Position numbers and translations under genes: made by a program. The notes beneath the pieces were generated by a model, which was given only the letters and a program-made list of their open reading frames with translations, did no database searches and was not told where the DNA came from. From Smallanthus sonchifolius (Eukaryota > Streptophyta > Magnoliopsida > Asterales > Asteraceae), in the NCBI GenBank assembly GCA_023525975.1, contig CM042035.1, positions 30,719,001-30,783,000 of the forward strand: 64,000 nucleotides of DNA, in the 5' to 3' direction. This document shows positions 1-11,077 of this stretch, piece by piece (positions within the stretch are counted from its first letter, which is position 1; each line of letters opens with the position of its first letter).

Positions 1-728
1 AAATCCCATACATATTCAATATTTTATGATTTTATATCAATTTCCAATTTCAACTCTACAATAACACATTGTTTTTCTATTATATATCTATATCTATATA
101 AGCACATACTTATATATACGTTGTTATAAAAAAAATTATGAGCTTTAATTTCGTGTTTTTACATCTCTTTATATATATATACTGATGTACTTAATTATAA
201 ATACATATATATAGATATAAAGATAACCATTGGTATCAAATAAATCAAATTTTTCCTTAATTCATAATACTATAAAAATGGAATTTCCTATATAAAATAG
301 TTCAAGATAAAATAAATAATAGTTTTGATTTCAAGTTTTATAAAAACTATTTTATTACAAAACTTAAATTTAAAGTTAGTCTTGGACCCCCTCTAAAGCA
401 AAGAACCCTCTCAAATTATCTTTGAACCTCTATACGTATTCGGACCTTCCAATTCGAACCGTTACACTCAAACTTGAATTCTTACATGTACTTTGACCTT
501 CTAAAAGTCAACAAGGTTTGTAATTTGACTTAGAAAAGTCAAAAGGACCCAAATTCGATCATACCTGAAATATACGGACTTACTTCGTATACCTAAGGGA
601 TCTGACCGAATTAAAACCAGTTATCATACCAATTCGACCAAAATAGCGGGCACATTCAAGTTTAAACGCGTTTTGACTTTCATAGTCAAAGCAGAGCGAA
701 ATCAATCCCATTCCGTGAAATCAGGGAG
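1..728 (+). other. AT-rich unassigned sequence left of a Gypsy LTR
   Basis: This stretch is strongly AT-rich with runs of TATA-like repeats up to about 360 and then a more mixed sequence. I see no retrotransposon protein similarity on either strand. The last bases before 729 read CAGGGAG, which resembles a polypurine tract. That suggests the stretch is the 3' non-coding end of the plus-strand Gypsy-0 whose coding part lies outside the window. It could instead be unrelated flank of a solo LTR. Confidence 0.35.
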
Positions 729-2945
729 TGTTACGACCCGTAAATCATGCTCAGACTTTATTTACATGCTTTCGAACCCAAATCATTGTCCGATTCGTTG
801 AGAATCAAATGAATTTATTCAAAAATCGCTCCCGTAGCCGTTTCAAACCACTTCGAATCGAATGGAACGCGTCCAGTGAAATTGGTTTACAAAAACCAAT
901 CATTTACGCTCGCGACACCTTTCCCTAACTCCCTGAACCCTCAATCGCTCCTCTCACCTTTGTTGAAACTCGATCGGAATACGAAGAACTCGAACCCGCG
1001 ACTCCGGTCGGCCTCCTCTTCCTCGCAACCATTTCAGGTGATTTATATGTCTTCTTAATCATCATGTTTCCCTGGATAAAAGCCCTGATGTTATTTTGTC
1101 AATCTGCACCAAACCGTCATCTATTGGGGGCTAGGGTTGGGGTAGGACTATTTGGAGAAGATGATACAGACGAGTTTTGATATAAAATTTCTCTTTCTGT
1201 TCAAAAACCAATAATCAGAAACTAGTCTGGTGGTTAGTTACATGCGCGGTAAGGGGACAGGTCACGGGTTCGACCCGACCTGTTACCCTTTTTCTCTATG
1301 ATTTTGTTTGCCCTGTTACACACATATTTCTTTTCCTAGAGATCCATTCCAAACATTTAACCAACAATTTAACCCTCAACTCCTCTAAACGGTTTTATAA
1401 ATTCAAACTGTTAAACTATTAACTATACATTTTACGACCGAATGATTTGTAAACCTAATCTATAAAATAAAAAGAGAATTATTTTAATAGAGATCATTAA
1501 TTTTATTGAAACGTTTATATTATCTAAAATCGTGTAAAAACGCTATGAAATACATTTTAAGGAATTTCATAAATAATTTTTTCATATAAATCAGTTACTA
1601 TCAAATGTCTATTTAGAATCTTAAATTTATTTAAACAAATGTAATTTTTCAAAATCCATATTAAGATATATATATTTAATACAAGTAGAATTTTATCTAA
1701 ATATGTGTTTTTCATTTAGAATATCATATCTATTCTAAATGATAAATAAATAAATGAATCTATTTATTATTCATAAAATTTGCATTTACTTTCCATTTAG
1801 AGTTAAAAATTGTGCTTAACATTAAGTTTTTATAAACTTATATATATTTACTATAATTTGACACATTTTCTTAACTAAATAGATAAACTTATTTAAATTA
1901 TATTGGAAAACAATATAATTACACACTACCTTTCTAAATAAATAAATCTAATTTATTTAGTTATTCAAACCCAAACCCTAAATCATTTACTATTAAAAAA
2001 AACACATATTTCACACTTTTATTCAAACTCTTATTTAAATTTAAACACAAACCTTTACACGATCCTCCAATATAATATAACATTAACTCGTCATACAACG
2101 TCCCTACACTCACTCACATTAAAACCCTAGACTGCCTTAGACATTTGTGCATGTTATTAATTCATATCCATACATATTACACTCTAGGTTAACTTTGTTA
2201 GTACAAGGAACACTTTGCCACCTATTCTCTTGTGCTAGCTGCATCTTTAATATCAAGGTGAGTTTTACATAGCCCCTTTTTCTCTTTTACACTTTTTGGG
2301 GTGAAACATGAACTCTATACACACAATTGCTTACAATTACTCACACTACACAAACACAAATCCTCTTTACATTCATGTATACAAAATTTGAGCTTTATGT
2401 TTGAGTGCTAGGTGTGTTAACTGTTTGTGTGCAATTTATGTGCAATCATTAACTATTCAAGCCGACGGTTAACAATGATAGATCTATTGAGTCTGACAAA
2501 CCCACCCAGATTGGGGTGATTGTTACCCACAACACAATTTGCATGCTAGTTACAAAGGTTTGATTGTACTTTGGTTACACAATAGTTGCTCCCCATAAAT
2601 GCCTTATTTTATCATGTTATGTAAGGATTTGTTAATTCACATCTATATACTATCTATGTATAAACCTGTGTATACTCACCATCTTTTTAGTTGACCTTAT
2701 TTTATTCATGCTCCAGGTGCTAATGTGTGATTTTGATCAAGACTTGCTACACATAAGTTTTGGACCTAGTTAATTTTAATAAAGGATTATGTATTTCATT
2801 TTATGTACTTGGTTTGATTTTGTCTTGTCTTGAATCTATGCAATGAATTTTCAATGATTAATATATTTCAATTTAGTCAACCTTGTTCTCATGAACAGTC
2901 TACATGTCCCGCCCCGACGTTTCCGCCGTCGGTTGGGGTGTGACA
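729..2945 (+). mobile_element. Gypsy-0 LTR (3' LTR or solo LTR)
   Basis: The right half aligns by eye with the LTRs of Gypsy-3 on the opposite strand (54122-54900 and 61993-62790), including the stretch around 2455-2640 and the last ~70 bases ending in GTGTGACA. The right edge at 2945 is therefore solid. The left edge is placed at the TGTTACG after a purine-rich CAGGGAG and is less sure. No 5-bp duplication links the two sides (GGGAG versus CATAC), which favours a 3' LTR of an element extending left over a solo LTR. It lacks the palindrome array that the Gypsy-3 LTRs carry. It interrupts the Copia-1 linker region at 2946. Confidence 0.7.
1222..1293 (+). mobile_element. tRNA-derived SINE-like head (A box, B box, T run)
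   Basis: An A-box-like CTAGTCTGGTGGTTAG (1222-1236 region) is followed about 30 bases later by a perfect B box, GGGTTCGACCC (1266-1276). The B box is flanked by complementary ACAGGT and ACCTGT, giving a T-arm-like fold. A run of five T (1289-1293) could end Pol III transcription. No acceptor stem is visible, so it is not a functional tRNA gene. The most likely reading is a SINE head or a solitary tRNA-like promoter embedded in the Gypsy-0 LTR. I did not find flanking duplications or a tail. Confidence 0.4.
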
Positions 2946-4697
2946 CATACATTAATATTTCCAGCTTGACTTCTTGTTTTAACTCCATCCTCAAGAGATC
3001 CATTTATATTCTCAACTGGATGGGCAGAATGAACTTGATGAATTGGGACAGTATCAACTTGCACAGATTCTGGCATATTTGAGACATTCAAATCTGGTGA
3101 TTGATCACTTGAATCTTTAACAATTGAAGAACTTGTTTGAATAACATCCTCAGTCTGATCATTTACAGTATCCAACTGACTTCACTAACTGCTGGTTCAT
3201 CATTAGTAATTTGAACTTCTTGTACTTCAGAATCAGCATTAGTAACTGAATTGTCAACATAATCTTCTTTTGTTTGAGTTGATGAAGTAACTTTGTTAGA
3301 AGTCTCATTTTGAACAATCACATGCTGTGGACCAACCATAAACCTTTCAACAGATTAATCACTGCTTGTAGGAGACTCAGTTACAGTACCCGAAGTACTT
3401 GCTCCATCAGAATACATTTGAAGTTGATGATCAAAAGTCTTGAATATTAATTCAGCATCAAAGAACTAGTCATGTCCATTTTGCTCTAGAGGAACATTCA
3501 ATTCTTGCCATTCCATATAGTAGGACTCTTGAACAATTTTGGTTCTCTTATTGTATACTATGTAAGCCTTCTAATATGAAGAGTATCCCAGGAAATAGAA
3601 TTCATCACCAACAGCTGCAAATTTTGGAAAGGAATCTTGTGTGTTTAAAAGTGTACAAGAACACCCGAATGCCCTGAAGAACTTGATGTACGGCTTTCGT
3701 TTAAAAAACAGTTCATTAGAAGTCTTTGTAAGTTGCTTCACCATAAGAACTCTGTTTAAAACATAGCATGCCGTGTTGACTGCTTCAGCCCAGAAAAATA
3801 ATGGGCAACTTTGAATCTACAAGCATTGTGCCAGCAACTTCTATCAAAGTTATATTCTTCCTTTCAGCTGTTGTGGTGTTCTCGCAACACTATACTGATG
3901 TGTAATTCCTTTTTCTGCACAAAAAAAGAATTTATCAGTTGATTTTTAAACTCTGTTCCATTGTCGCTGCGAGTGATTGATACTTTTCTATCATAGATGT
4001 TTTCAATCCTTTTGACAAATTCAATAATTGTTTCAGGTGTCTCATCCTTTGTTGCAAGGATAAACACCCATGAAAATCTTGAAAATTCATTTGTGATAAC
4101 AAGACAATATGATTTCTTCGCAATGCTTTTAACTCGAACTGGACCAAACAAATCCATATGAATCCGAAATAAAGGTCTAGTAAAAGTTGTTATGGTTTTT
4201 CTTGGATGGGACTTTTTGTGCTATTTTCCCTTTGCACATGACATACAACTCTCTTCAATTATGAATTCTTTCTTGGGCAATCCTCGCACCAAATCTTTAT
4301 GAACCAAGTTATTCATGTTTTTCAGATTCACACGACCCATTAGTCGATGCCACAAATAAGATTCTTAACGAGTCGCTTTTGATAACAAACATGAAACATT
4401 TACTTGTGTAGTATGATCATTCATATCAACCACATATGTGTTAAATTTTCTTGGAGCACGCATCAGAATCATATCTTCTGGAATAACCAGTCCAGGCTTT
4501 AAGAATAAGCATTCCTTTGCTGTAAAATGGATTGGTATATCTTTATCACACACTTGAGAAACAGTTAGTAGATTAAATTCCAATTGAGACACGAAATTAA
4601 CTTTCTCTAGTGTGATAAGATCATTTGACACTGTTCCCTGGCTAGTAATTTTTCCCTCCCTTTTGGTCTCCAGCAAAAGCAACAACACCACCATCAA
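2946..4697 (-). pseudogene. Copia-1 pol remnant: pre-integrase, integrase, linker
   Basis: On the minus strand, 4697-4365 matches the Copia region before the integrase (GKITSQGTVS, FNLLTVSQVCD, SCLLSKAT). A gag-pre-integrase segment reading LWHRLMGRVN then follows. The integrase core begins at 4157 with MDLFGPV and continues to the second catalytic Asp in RSDNGTEFKN (about 3955). After ~3880 the frame shifts, and the C-terminal integrase half can still be read to about 3450. The linker at 3175-2946 keeps the HPVENINGS and GVKTRSQAG signatures seen in Copia-2. The protease DSG motif expected just upstream is not recognisable. The last residues of the linker ORF (CVTPQPTAET) come from the inserted Gypsy-0 LTR end. 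Confidence 0.8.
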
Positions 4698-6252
4698 AAG
4701 ATAAAAAATTATCCAAAATCTCTCTTTGTCCCATATTTGACCCTGGCTGACTTTGACTTTTTACAGTCTTCGTCATAACGACTTGTTCCTTCAAGTTTGC
4801 ATCATTCTTTGTTCCAACCATATGTGAAAATTGTTCATTTTTAATTTTCAAAAAACAACCAACATTTTTCCCATATTTCTTAGTCTTTTTTTAGCAAAAT
4901 AGATTGGTTGGTTAAGTTTTTCACATATTTTGAACTGTTTGGGACAAGTGTGTCCACAAAATTAGGTAACACAAAATCATGACAAGCATTTGAATAAAAA
5001 TCATGACAATTCCTAGAAAGCATGTAAGCATGACTGTAACGTTGTTTCAATCCGGACTCGGACACACTGTCGTTCTCAGACGCTCTCCTGAAATGCTTTG
5101 TGATTTTGTTTTTAACTTTCTCTTTGTTCCTTGTGAACCTTGACTCACTTGAGTTATGTTTTCAATTTCTCGCAAAATGCCCAACTTGACCACACACATA
5201 GCAATTGTAGCTTTTAGTCTTTAACTTTGACCCTGACTTTGACCACTCGCCTACTTCACTCTTTGATCCACACACATTATTTCTTAAGTGTTCTTTGCTA
5301 TGAACAGGCTTATATTTGACATCAATGAACTCGTCTTTGACATCAATGGATTTACCTTTGACACACCAAGACTTTCTTTGGACATTTGTTGTTACACTGC
5401 CTTTAACTTTGACAACTTTGTTACTCTTTTGATCATTGGTAAGTATATGATTCTATGGTGATATGAAATCATTTTTCTTAGGCCTTTCACTTGACAAATC
5501 ATACTCTTGATTTAATGGATTTCCAAACTCGTCTAAGACAACAACATCAGCTAGACTTGAGACATTGTGGAGCGGCACATAATCTCTAGCTGTGTGCACC
5601 ACTTTATCAAAGAAAGTGGAGTTTGATAACACTTCAAACACACAATCAGAATTATCACAAACATTAGTAGAGCATGCAGAAACATATGAATTATCAGAAT
5701 CTGAGAAATTGTTTACATCAACATCAACATTTCTACTAACAGAAACAAATCTATTGCGATTACATTCAACATCTAGGTATTGCTTGCAATCTCTTATGAA
5801 TTCTCTAGTGCACTGTCTATTAAACGTAGAGAAACTTTTAACTCCATCAAGTTCAACATCATCATCAACACAACATATGTCTACATCTGCACTTATATAC
5901 ATGTCATGAAAGTTAGAATTACCCGCATTTATCAACTCATTTGATTCATGCGGTTCAGGAAATGGTACATAATTGTCAGGATGAGGCACTTTATTATAAC
6001 CCAAACCATCCTTGATATAAACAGTTCTCTGATTACTCACAAACTCATCAAACACATTTTGTTGCATTTTCCACTTTGCAACAATTACCCGTTCTTTTAT
6101 TAACTCAGTTTATGAATTGACAAGTTTTTCTGAAAGATCTTTTATTAAAATATCCTTTTTTTCTAGATATTCTTTAAAAGTTACATTATCTTTCAAAAGT
6201 GCTTTTATTTTTCTTGTAAAGTTAACCTCATTTTGTTTTAGTTCTTTATTTA
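4698..6252 (-). pseudogene. Copia-1 gag C-terminal half with zinc knuckle
   Basis: Continues the Copia-1 gag left of Gypsy-1. The minus-strand ORF 6067-5453 (204 aa) contains GLGYNKVPHPDNYVPF, which corresponds to the GLGY...PPPADYV segment of Copia-2 gag. It is followed by an acidic, serine-rich stretch. A CCHC-type knuckle, CYVCGQVGHFARN, is visible near 5210-5165 with its final Cys lost. The part next to Gypsy-1 (6252-6070) reads as a Lys/Glu-rich coiled coil broken by one stop. Gag would form the virus-like particle; this copy is disrupted. Confidence 0.7.
6248..6252 (+). repeat. Target-site duplication ATTTA, left copy (Gypsy-1)
   Basis: ATTTA directly precedes the TGTAACATCC start of the left LTR. 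The same five bases follow the right LTR at 14934-14938. This proves that both LTRs belong to one insertion event. Confidence 0.9.
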
Positions 6253-6365
6253 TGTAACATCCCAAAATAAAGACGACGATTAAAATAACGGGTTATACGT
6301 GGGACGAAAGGAATAAATGAATGAGGCGTGTCGGGCCGAGCCAGATGGGGAGGAGTCCCTTCCCT

Positions 6366-6374
6366 TATAAATAG
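6366..6374 (+). promoter_or_regulatory. TATA box of Gypsy-1 5' LTR
   Basis: Perfect TATAAATAG; the same box is at 13165-13173 in the 3' LTR. It is the likely RNA polymerase II promoter of the element. Confidence 0.7.
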
Positions 6375-6729
6375 CCCAACACACTCCACAATTTTCTCAT
6401 TTGCAAGTTCTAGAGAGAGAAACCGTAGAGAGAGAAAGTTGGCAGATTGACCCGAGGTTGAAGAAGTGTGTTGATCCATAGCTTGTGAGAAGAACCTCCG
6501 AATCAGAAGCTCGATACAGGTAATGATCCAGCCTAGATCTGAGTTTTTGTTCGTTTTTGGGTTTTTCGGGTGTTGGACGAAAATGTGACGTTTTTACGGA
6601 TGAAACAGGAAGAAAAACATGGATTTGAGTTCCTTAATGAAAAACAAACATTTTGAATGTAAACAAGTTCAGGATCTTGACGTGATTGGACCCGAATGCG
6701 AAAGTTAGGGTTTTTGCGGGGAAGCAAAT

Positions 6730-6853
6730 CCTGCGTACTTATCAAGTACGCAGGAAGAGGGTCCTGCGTACTTATCAAGTACGCATGAAGCAAAGTTTGC
6801 GCACTTATTAAGTATGCAAGAGCAAGGCCCTGCGCACTTGCTAAGTGCGCAGG
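6730..6853 (+). repeat. Four-unit palindrome array in Gypsy-1 LTR
   Basis: Four hairpin-capable units at 6730-6754, 6763-6786, 6797-6819 and 6829-6853. The first has arms CCTGCGTACTT and AAGTACGCAGG around a 3-base loop. The fourth has CCTGCGCACTT and AAGTGCGCAGG, so a T-A pair is replaced by C-G on both arms. The third carries one mismatch. The 3' LTR holds the same array at 13528-13651 with extra single-arm changes. Confidence 0.9.
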
Positions 6854-7464
6854 CATTAGGCTGTTTAGGTAAAGTCAGTATGTTTACAAGGTTAAACCGT
6901 TAGAGTCAGGATTTGGTCGGATGTGTATTTAACTAATCAATTCAAATCGGATGTGACGTTGTGGGACCTTTGTTTAGGACAACTCAGATTAGCTTATCAG
7001 GTGAGTTCTAGAAGCCCTTCTTTAAATGTTTTTGGGCTGGTGTGCATACATATGGAATGATGTTTTGAAATGAGGTTTACGAAACGAGGTTTACGATATG
7101 ATGTTTATGATGTGATGTTTACGAAATGATGTTTACGGGATGATGTTTATGAAATGTTTTGCCAAATGAATTTTACGAAAGGTTTACGAAAGATATAATG
7201 TTTTGTTTAATAGAACGTACGAGTGCTTTAACTAAAAAGAGGTAAAGGTTTTATGAAAGTCACGAATGAACGAATCTGCCACGAGTTCCTACGGGAGCTA
7301 AGGTATGTATGTATGTAGTTATTGGCCTCACCCTTACGGACGGCCTTTGTGGCTGGCTAACGGTTGTACAAATGGTTGATAATGGGGTGACGACGGTCAC
7401 CCATGGGATTACCGGGATCCCAATGGAAGGTACTATTCCTTGCGGGGAAATAGTGTCTATGTTA

Positions 7465-7625
7465 TGTTCTGTCTACCTAGAGGTAACGAGCCTTAGGAGA
7501 CACATGTTTGGTCTACCTAGAGGTAACGAGCCTTAGGAGACATATGTTTGGTCCACCTAGAGGTAGCGAGCCTTAAGGGACCTGTGTGACGGATGACTTA
7601 GAGGTAACGAGCCTTAAGTTCATCC
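7465..7625 (+). repeat. ~42-bp tandem repeat in Gypsy-1 5' LTR
   Basis: About four copies of a unit containing ACCTAGAGGTAACGAGCC followed by TTAGGAGACA and ATGTTTGGTC, with the last copy diverged. The equivalent array in the 3' LTR is about 14288-14440. It may have arisen by slippage during reverse transcription. Confidence 0.85.
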
Positions 7626-8111
7626 GCTGGTATGCGATGTATGGATTTGACGGTTACGAGAAGGCGTAGATTAGGTTCATGTTGACTTATGTTATGATGC
7701 TATATGTTGTGATGATGTTAAGTTATTGCATGCTTTTACGTACGCTTTTGTTAAACAAATGTATGTTATGTTTTTGGCAAAATGTTATGATAAGGTTTTA
7801 TGTAAAGCTAGAACTCACCAGCGTAGCTGACTTTTTAGTATGCACATTCAGGTTAAGGGTAGGTTATGGTGATGGACGGTGATGCTTGGCAAGCGAGAAG
7901 AGTTACCCGGATGATATGAAGACTGGCATCCCGTTATAAGTTGTCTATGTTATGTTTATGTATTTGACAATGTTACGCTTCCGCATGTATGAACAAGTTT
8001 TAATTATGATAAATGAATGATTCCGCTGCGTTATTTGATATTCAAGTTTAATAACTGTTTGTGAGGAGTAATTCCAACGAGTGAGGCCTCCCGGTTCGGG
8101 GCCTTACAAGT

Positions 8112-8124
8112 TGGTGTCAGAGCA
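8112..8124 (+). other. Gypsy-1 primer binding site
   Basis: TGGTGTCAGAGC starts three to four bases after the LTR end. It resembles the TGGTATCAGAGC complement of initiator tRNA-Met used by Gypsy-2 and Gypsy-3, with one mismatch (G for A). Confidence 0.8.
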
Positions 8125-8441
8125 ATAGTTTGAAAGATTCGGACACTCCCCGTGTCTGAACTTAAACTATGAATGGGACCAAAAGCGGATGCCAGTACGG
8201 GTAACTCGAGCCACAGCATCAGGTATGAAGGTAGTATACATTTACATGTGTAGTATGACTTAGAAAGGGTTAGGTAAGGACTTGTGTTCTGATGGAATCA
8301 CAAAACTGGTCAAATAGAAATCGAAAGGTAGTGTAATGGTTAATTGTAGATGGCCAGTATATATTCACATCTTACAGTGCTTGTTGAATTTTATTTGTTA
8401 ACTAGCGTGATGACATTGGATTCCTTGTCTTATAGAACGAA

Positions 8442-9863
8442 ATGGCGGTACGAAAGAGCGGAAGGCGTGGTGGGGGCCATACCGGCAGTCGTACCAGTGG
8501 ACGTAACAGTGGGCACGGCAGGACCCCTGCGCGCCAAGAGTATAGTGAAGAAGGAAGTGTTCACACTGAACCGGCGGTTAGTGTGCATGGAACTGAGCAG
8601 ACACTGGTTGACGAACAACCTTTCACTTTTGAACTAGAAGTGAGAGCAGCTATAGCTCGAGAGTTCACAGAGTTGATGAAGACTTCTCTGCCAGGTCTGT
8701 TGGCAGAAGCATTAAAGAAGGTTAATGGGGAGGGTGGGTCTAGTGGGGCAATTGGTGACCAGAACAACGAGACTGACAACGCGTCGCCTACACGCGGATG
8801 TGACTACAAGTCATTTAAAGTATGTGACCCACCGGTCCTCACTGGAAAAAAGGACGCGGTGGATACTTTTGACTGGGTGATACATATGGAAGCTGCCATC
8901 CGTCTGAGCGAGTGTCGAGCAGACCAAGTTGTGAAATTTGCTGCTAACTCCTTGAGAGAGGAAGCATCCAATTGGTGGGAAGGTGTACATCAAGCCAAAG
9001 GGGACGAGACTGTGGATGCAATGATGTGGTCTGATTTGAAAACTTTGGTGATCAATAATTTCTGTCCAAGGAATGAGATCGAAAAGGTAGAAAGGGAATT
9101 TCTGGGGATTAAGGTCGGGAGCATGACGCACCGGCAGTACACCACACGATTCAGTGAACTGGCACGTCTGGTGCCACACTTTATCACGACTGAGGAAAGA
9201 AAGATTTCCTGTTACATTCAAGGGCTGCCGGACCAGGTCCGCACCTATGTTAAAGCAAACGCCCCTACTACCTACGATTCGGTAGTAGAACTGAGCGAAG
9301 TGGTATTTGATGATCTGGCGTTGAATGTCGTTGCTATTGAAGAGCCCAAGAAGAAGCTGAGTTTTCCCACTAAGTGATCGGGTGGGAGGTTGTTTGGGGC
9401 TCGGGACACACAGGCCAGGGTAGGCGAGACGGCAGTCTGTGGAAAATGTGGGGTAAGACATACGGGTGAATGTCGGCTAGGGACAAATCTGTGCTACAAG
9501 TGTGGCAAGACTGGGCACTACTCCCGTGAATGCAGGCAAGGCATTAAATGTTATAATTGTGGTGAAAGCGGTCATATGAGCCGGGAATGCACCAAGCCCA
9601 GGATGGGTGAAGCCGGGAAAGGGAAAGGCCCGGAGAAGAAAGAAGCGAGGCCCCGAGCAAAGACTCGTGTGTACGCACTGATGCAAGAACAAGCCAGGGC
9701 AGACCCCGATGTGGCGTCAGGTACGTTCATCCTTGACAACACTTTTGTTTCTGTGTTATTTGATTCGGGTGCCAGTAAGAGTTTTATATCTGTGACTTTT
9801 TGTAAACGAGTGAAGTACACTGTGAGTAAGCTAGAAAGGGCCTTTAGCGTAGAAACCGCTTAG
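8442..9863 (+). pseudogene. gag: Gypsy-1 gag with zinc knuckles and protease
   Basis: The ATG at 8442 opens a 311-aa gag portion with the capsid-type signature ASNWWEG...W...F...FCPRNEIEKVEREF and YTTRFSELARLVPHF. An in-frame TGA at 9375-9377 interrupts it. The same frame resumes at 9390 with three knuckle-like motifs (CGKCGVRHTGEC, CYKCGKTGHYSREC, CYNCGESGHMSREC) and a retropepsin-type LFDSGASKSFIS near residue 125 of the second part. A second stop (TAG) ends the frame at 9861-9863. The protein would form the particle, bind RNA and process the polyprotein. The first stop is compatible with a C-to-T change in a CGA codon. Confidence 0.87.
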
Positions 9864-11077
9864 GGTAGAACTGCGAGAGTGACCAATGTAGTTGACAACT
9901 CCACGATAAAAATAGAAGGTCATAGGTTCCTGTCAGGTTGTTTGTTATGGTTTTGGATGGGTTCGATGTCGTGTTAGGTATGGATTGACTAACTGCCAAT
10001 GAAGCGCTAACTGCCAATGAAGCGCAAATTATATGCAAACAAAAGATAATCCGACTCAAGGATCCGGATGGTAGCAAAGTCGAGGTTTTTAGAGATCATG
10101 ATGCCCCGATGCCTAACGTCATCTCAATGATCAAGGTAGCAGATTACCCGAGGCGCGGATGCGAGGCTTATCTGGTGTACGTAATTGACAAGTGTAAGGA
10201 AGTGAAGGAACTAGACGATGTACCCATGGTACGCGAGTACCCGGAGGTGTTTCCAGAGGATTTGCCTGGGATACCACCCGTCAGAGAGATTGAGTTCCGA
10301 ATCGATTTAGTACCAGATGCCCAGCCCGTGGCTAAAGCTCCATATCGACTTGCACCAGTGGAGATAAGAGAACTTATGGCCCAATTAGACGAACTACTTG
10401 AGAAGGGATTTATACAACTGAGCATCTCGCCTTGGGGTGCTCCGGTGTTGTTTGTGAAGAAGAAGGATGGTTCGATGAGAATGTGTATTGATTATCGCGA
10501 GTTGAACAAATGAACAGTGAAGAACAAGTACCCTTTACCAAGGATCGACGACCTGTTCGATCAATTGCAAGGCGCAAGTTGGTTCTCAAAAATCGAACTT
10601 CGATCTGGGTACCATCAGTTGAAGGTGAGGGGAGAAGACATACCGAAAACCGCATTTCGCACACGTTATGGACATTTCGAGTTCCGCGTAATGTCTTTTG
10701 GATTGACGAACGCCCCCGCAGCGTTCATGGATTTGATGAATAGGGTTTGTCGACCGACGCTGGATCGATCAGTAATTGTGTTCATTGATGAAATCCTCAT
10801 CTACTCCAAGAATGAAGGTGATCACGCATGTCACTTAAAGGAGGTGTTGGAAGCTCTGAAGAAGGTAAAGTTGTATGCTAAGTTCTCCAAATGTGCGTTC
10901 TGGCTTAGGGAAGTCCAATTCCTAGGTCATGTCATTAACCCGAACGACATTATGGTTAACCCAGCAAAGATAATGACGGTGAGGGAATGGAATATTCCTA
11001 AGACGCCAACTGAAATCTGCAGTTTTTGGGATTGGCAGGCTACTATCGGAGATTCATCCAGGATTTCTCAAAAATAG
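9864..11077 (+). pseudogene. pol: Gypsy-1 protease end and reverse transcriptase
   Basis: After a frameshift near 9937 the text VVLGMD is followed by TGA where Trp is expected (GMDWL in Gypsy-3). Then come the pre-RT segment EYPEVFPEDLPG and RT blocks: APYRLAPVE, WGAPVLFVKKKDGS, CIDYRELNK, a TGA at 10511-10513, YPLPRIDDLFDQLQG, FSKIELRSGYHQ, FGLTNAPAAFMDLMN and VFIDEILIYS. The catalytic pair expected as Asp-Asp reads Asp-Glu (GAA at 10790-10792). An 18-bp direct duplication lies at 9989-10024. A one-base frameshift near 11024 ends the ORF before the GLAGYYRRFI motif. The enzyme would copy the element RNA to DNA; this copy cannot. Confidence 0.88.

Larger units (their letters stand above)
6253..8108 (+). 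repeat. Gypsy-1 5' LTR
   Basis: Starts TGTAACATCCC and ends GGGGCCTTACA. It matches the 3' LTR along its length, with a short deletion near 6340 relative to that copy. A TATAAATAG box lies at 6366-6374, close to the start of the LTR. It contains a four-unit palindrome array (6730-6853), a short tandem repeat around GATGTTTACG (7060-7165) and a ~42-bp tandem repeat (7465-7625). Confidence 0.93.

Noticed and set aside
728..1058. Overlapping 60-66 aa plus-strand ORFs at the LTR start
   Set aside because: Within the Gypsy-0 LTR, no similarity, overlapping frames; no support as genes.
1222..1293. Functional tRNA gene
   Set aside because: B box and T arm are good, but no acceptor stem or anticodon arm pairing could be found.
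2891..3175. A short plus-strand or fused gene at the Gypsy-0/Copia-1 junction
   Set aside because: The minus ORF is Copia-1 linker fused to LTR sequence and the plus ORF is its shadow.
8811..9461. 216-aa minus-strand ORF
   Set aside because: Exact antisense shadow of the Gypsy-1 gag frame.
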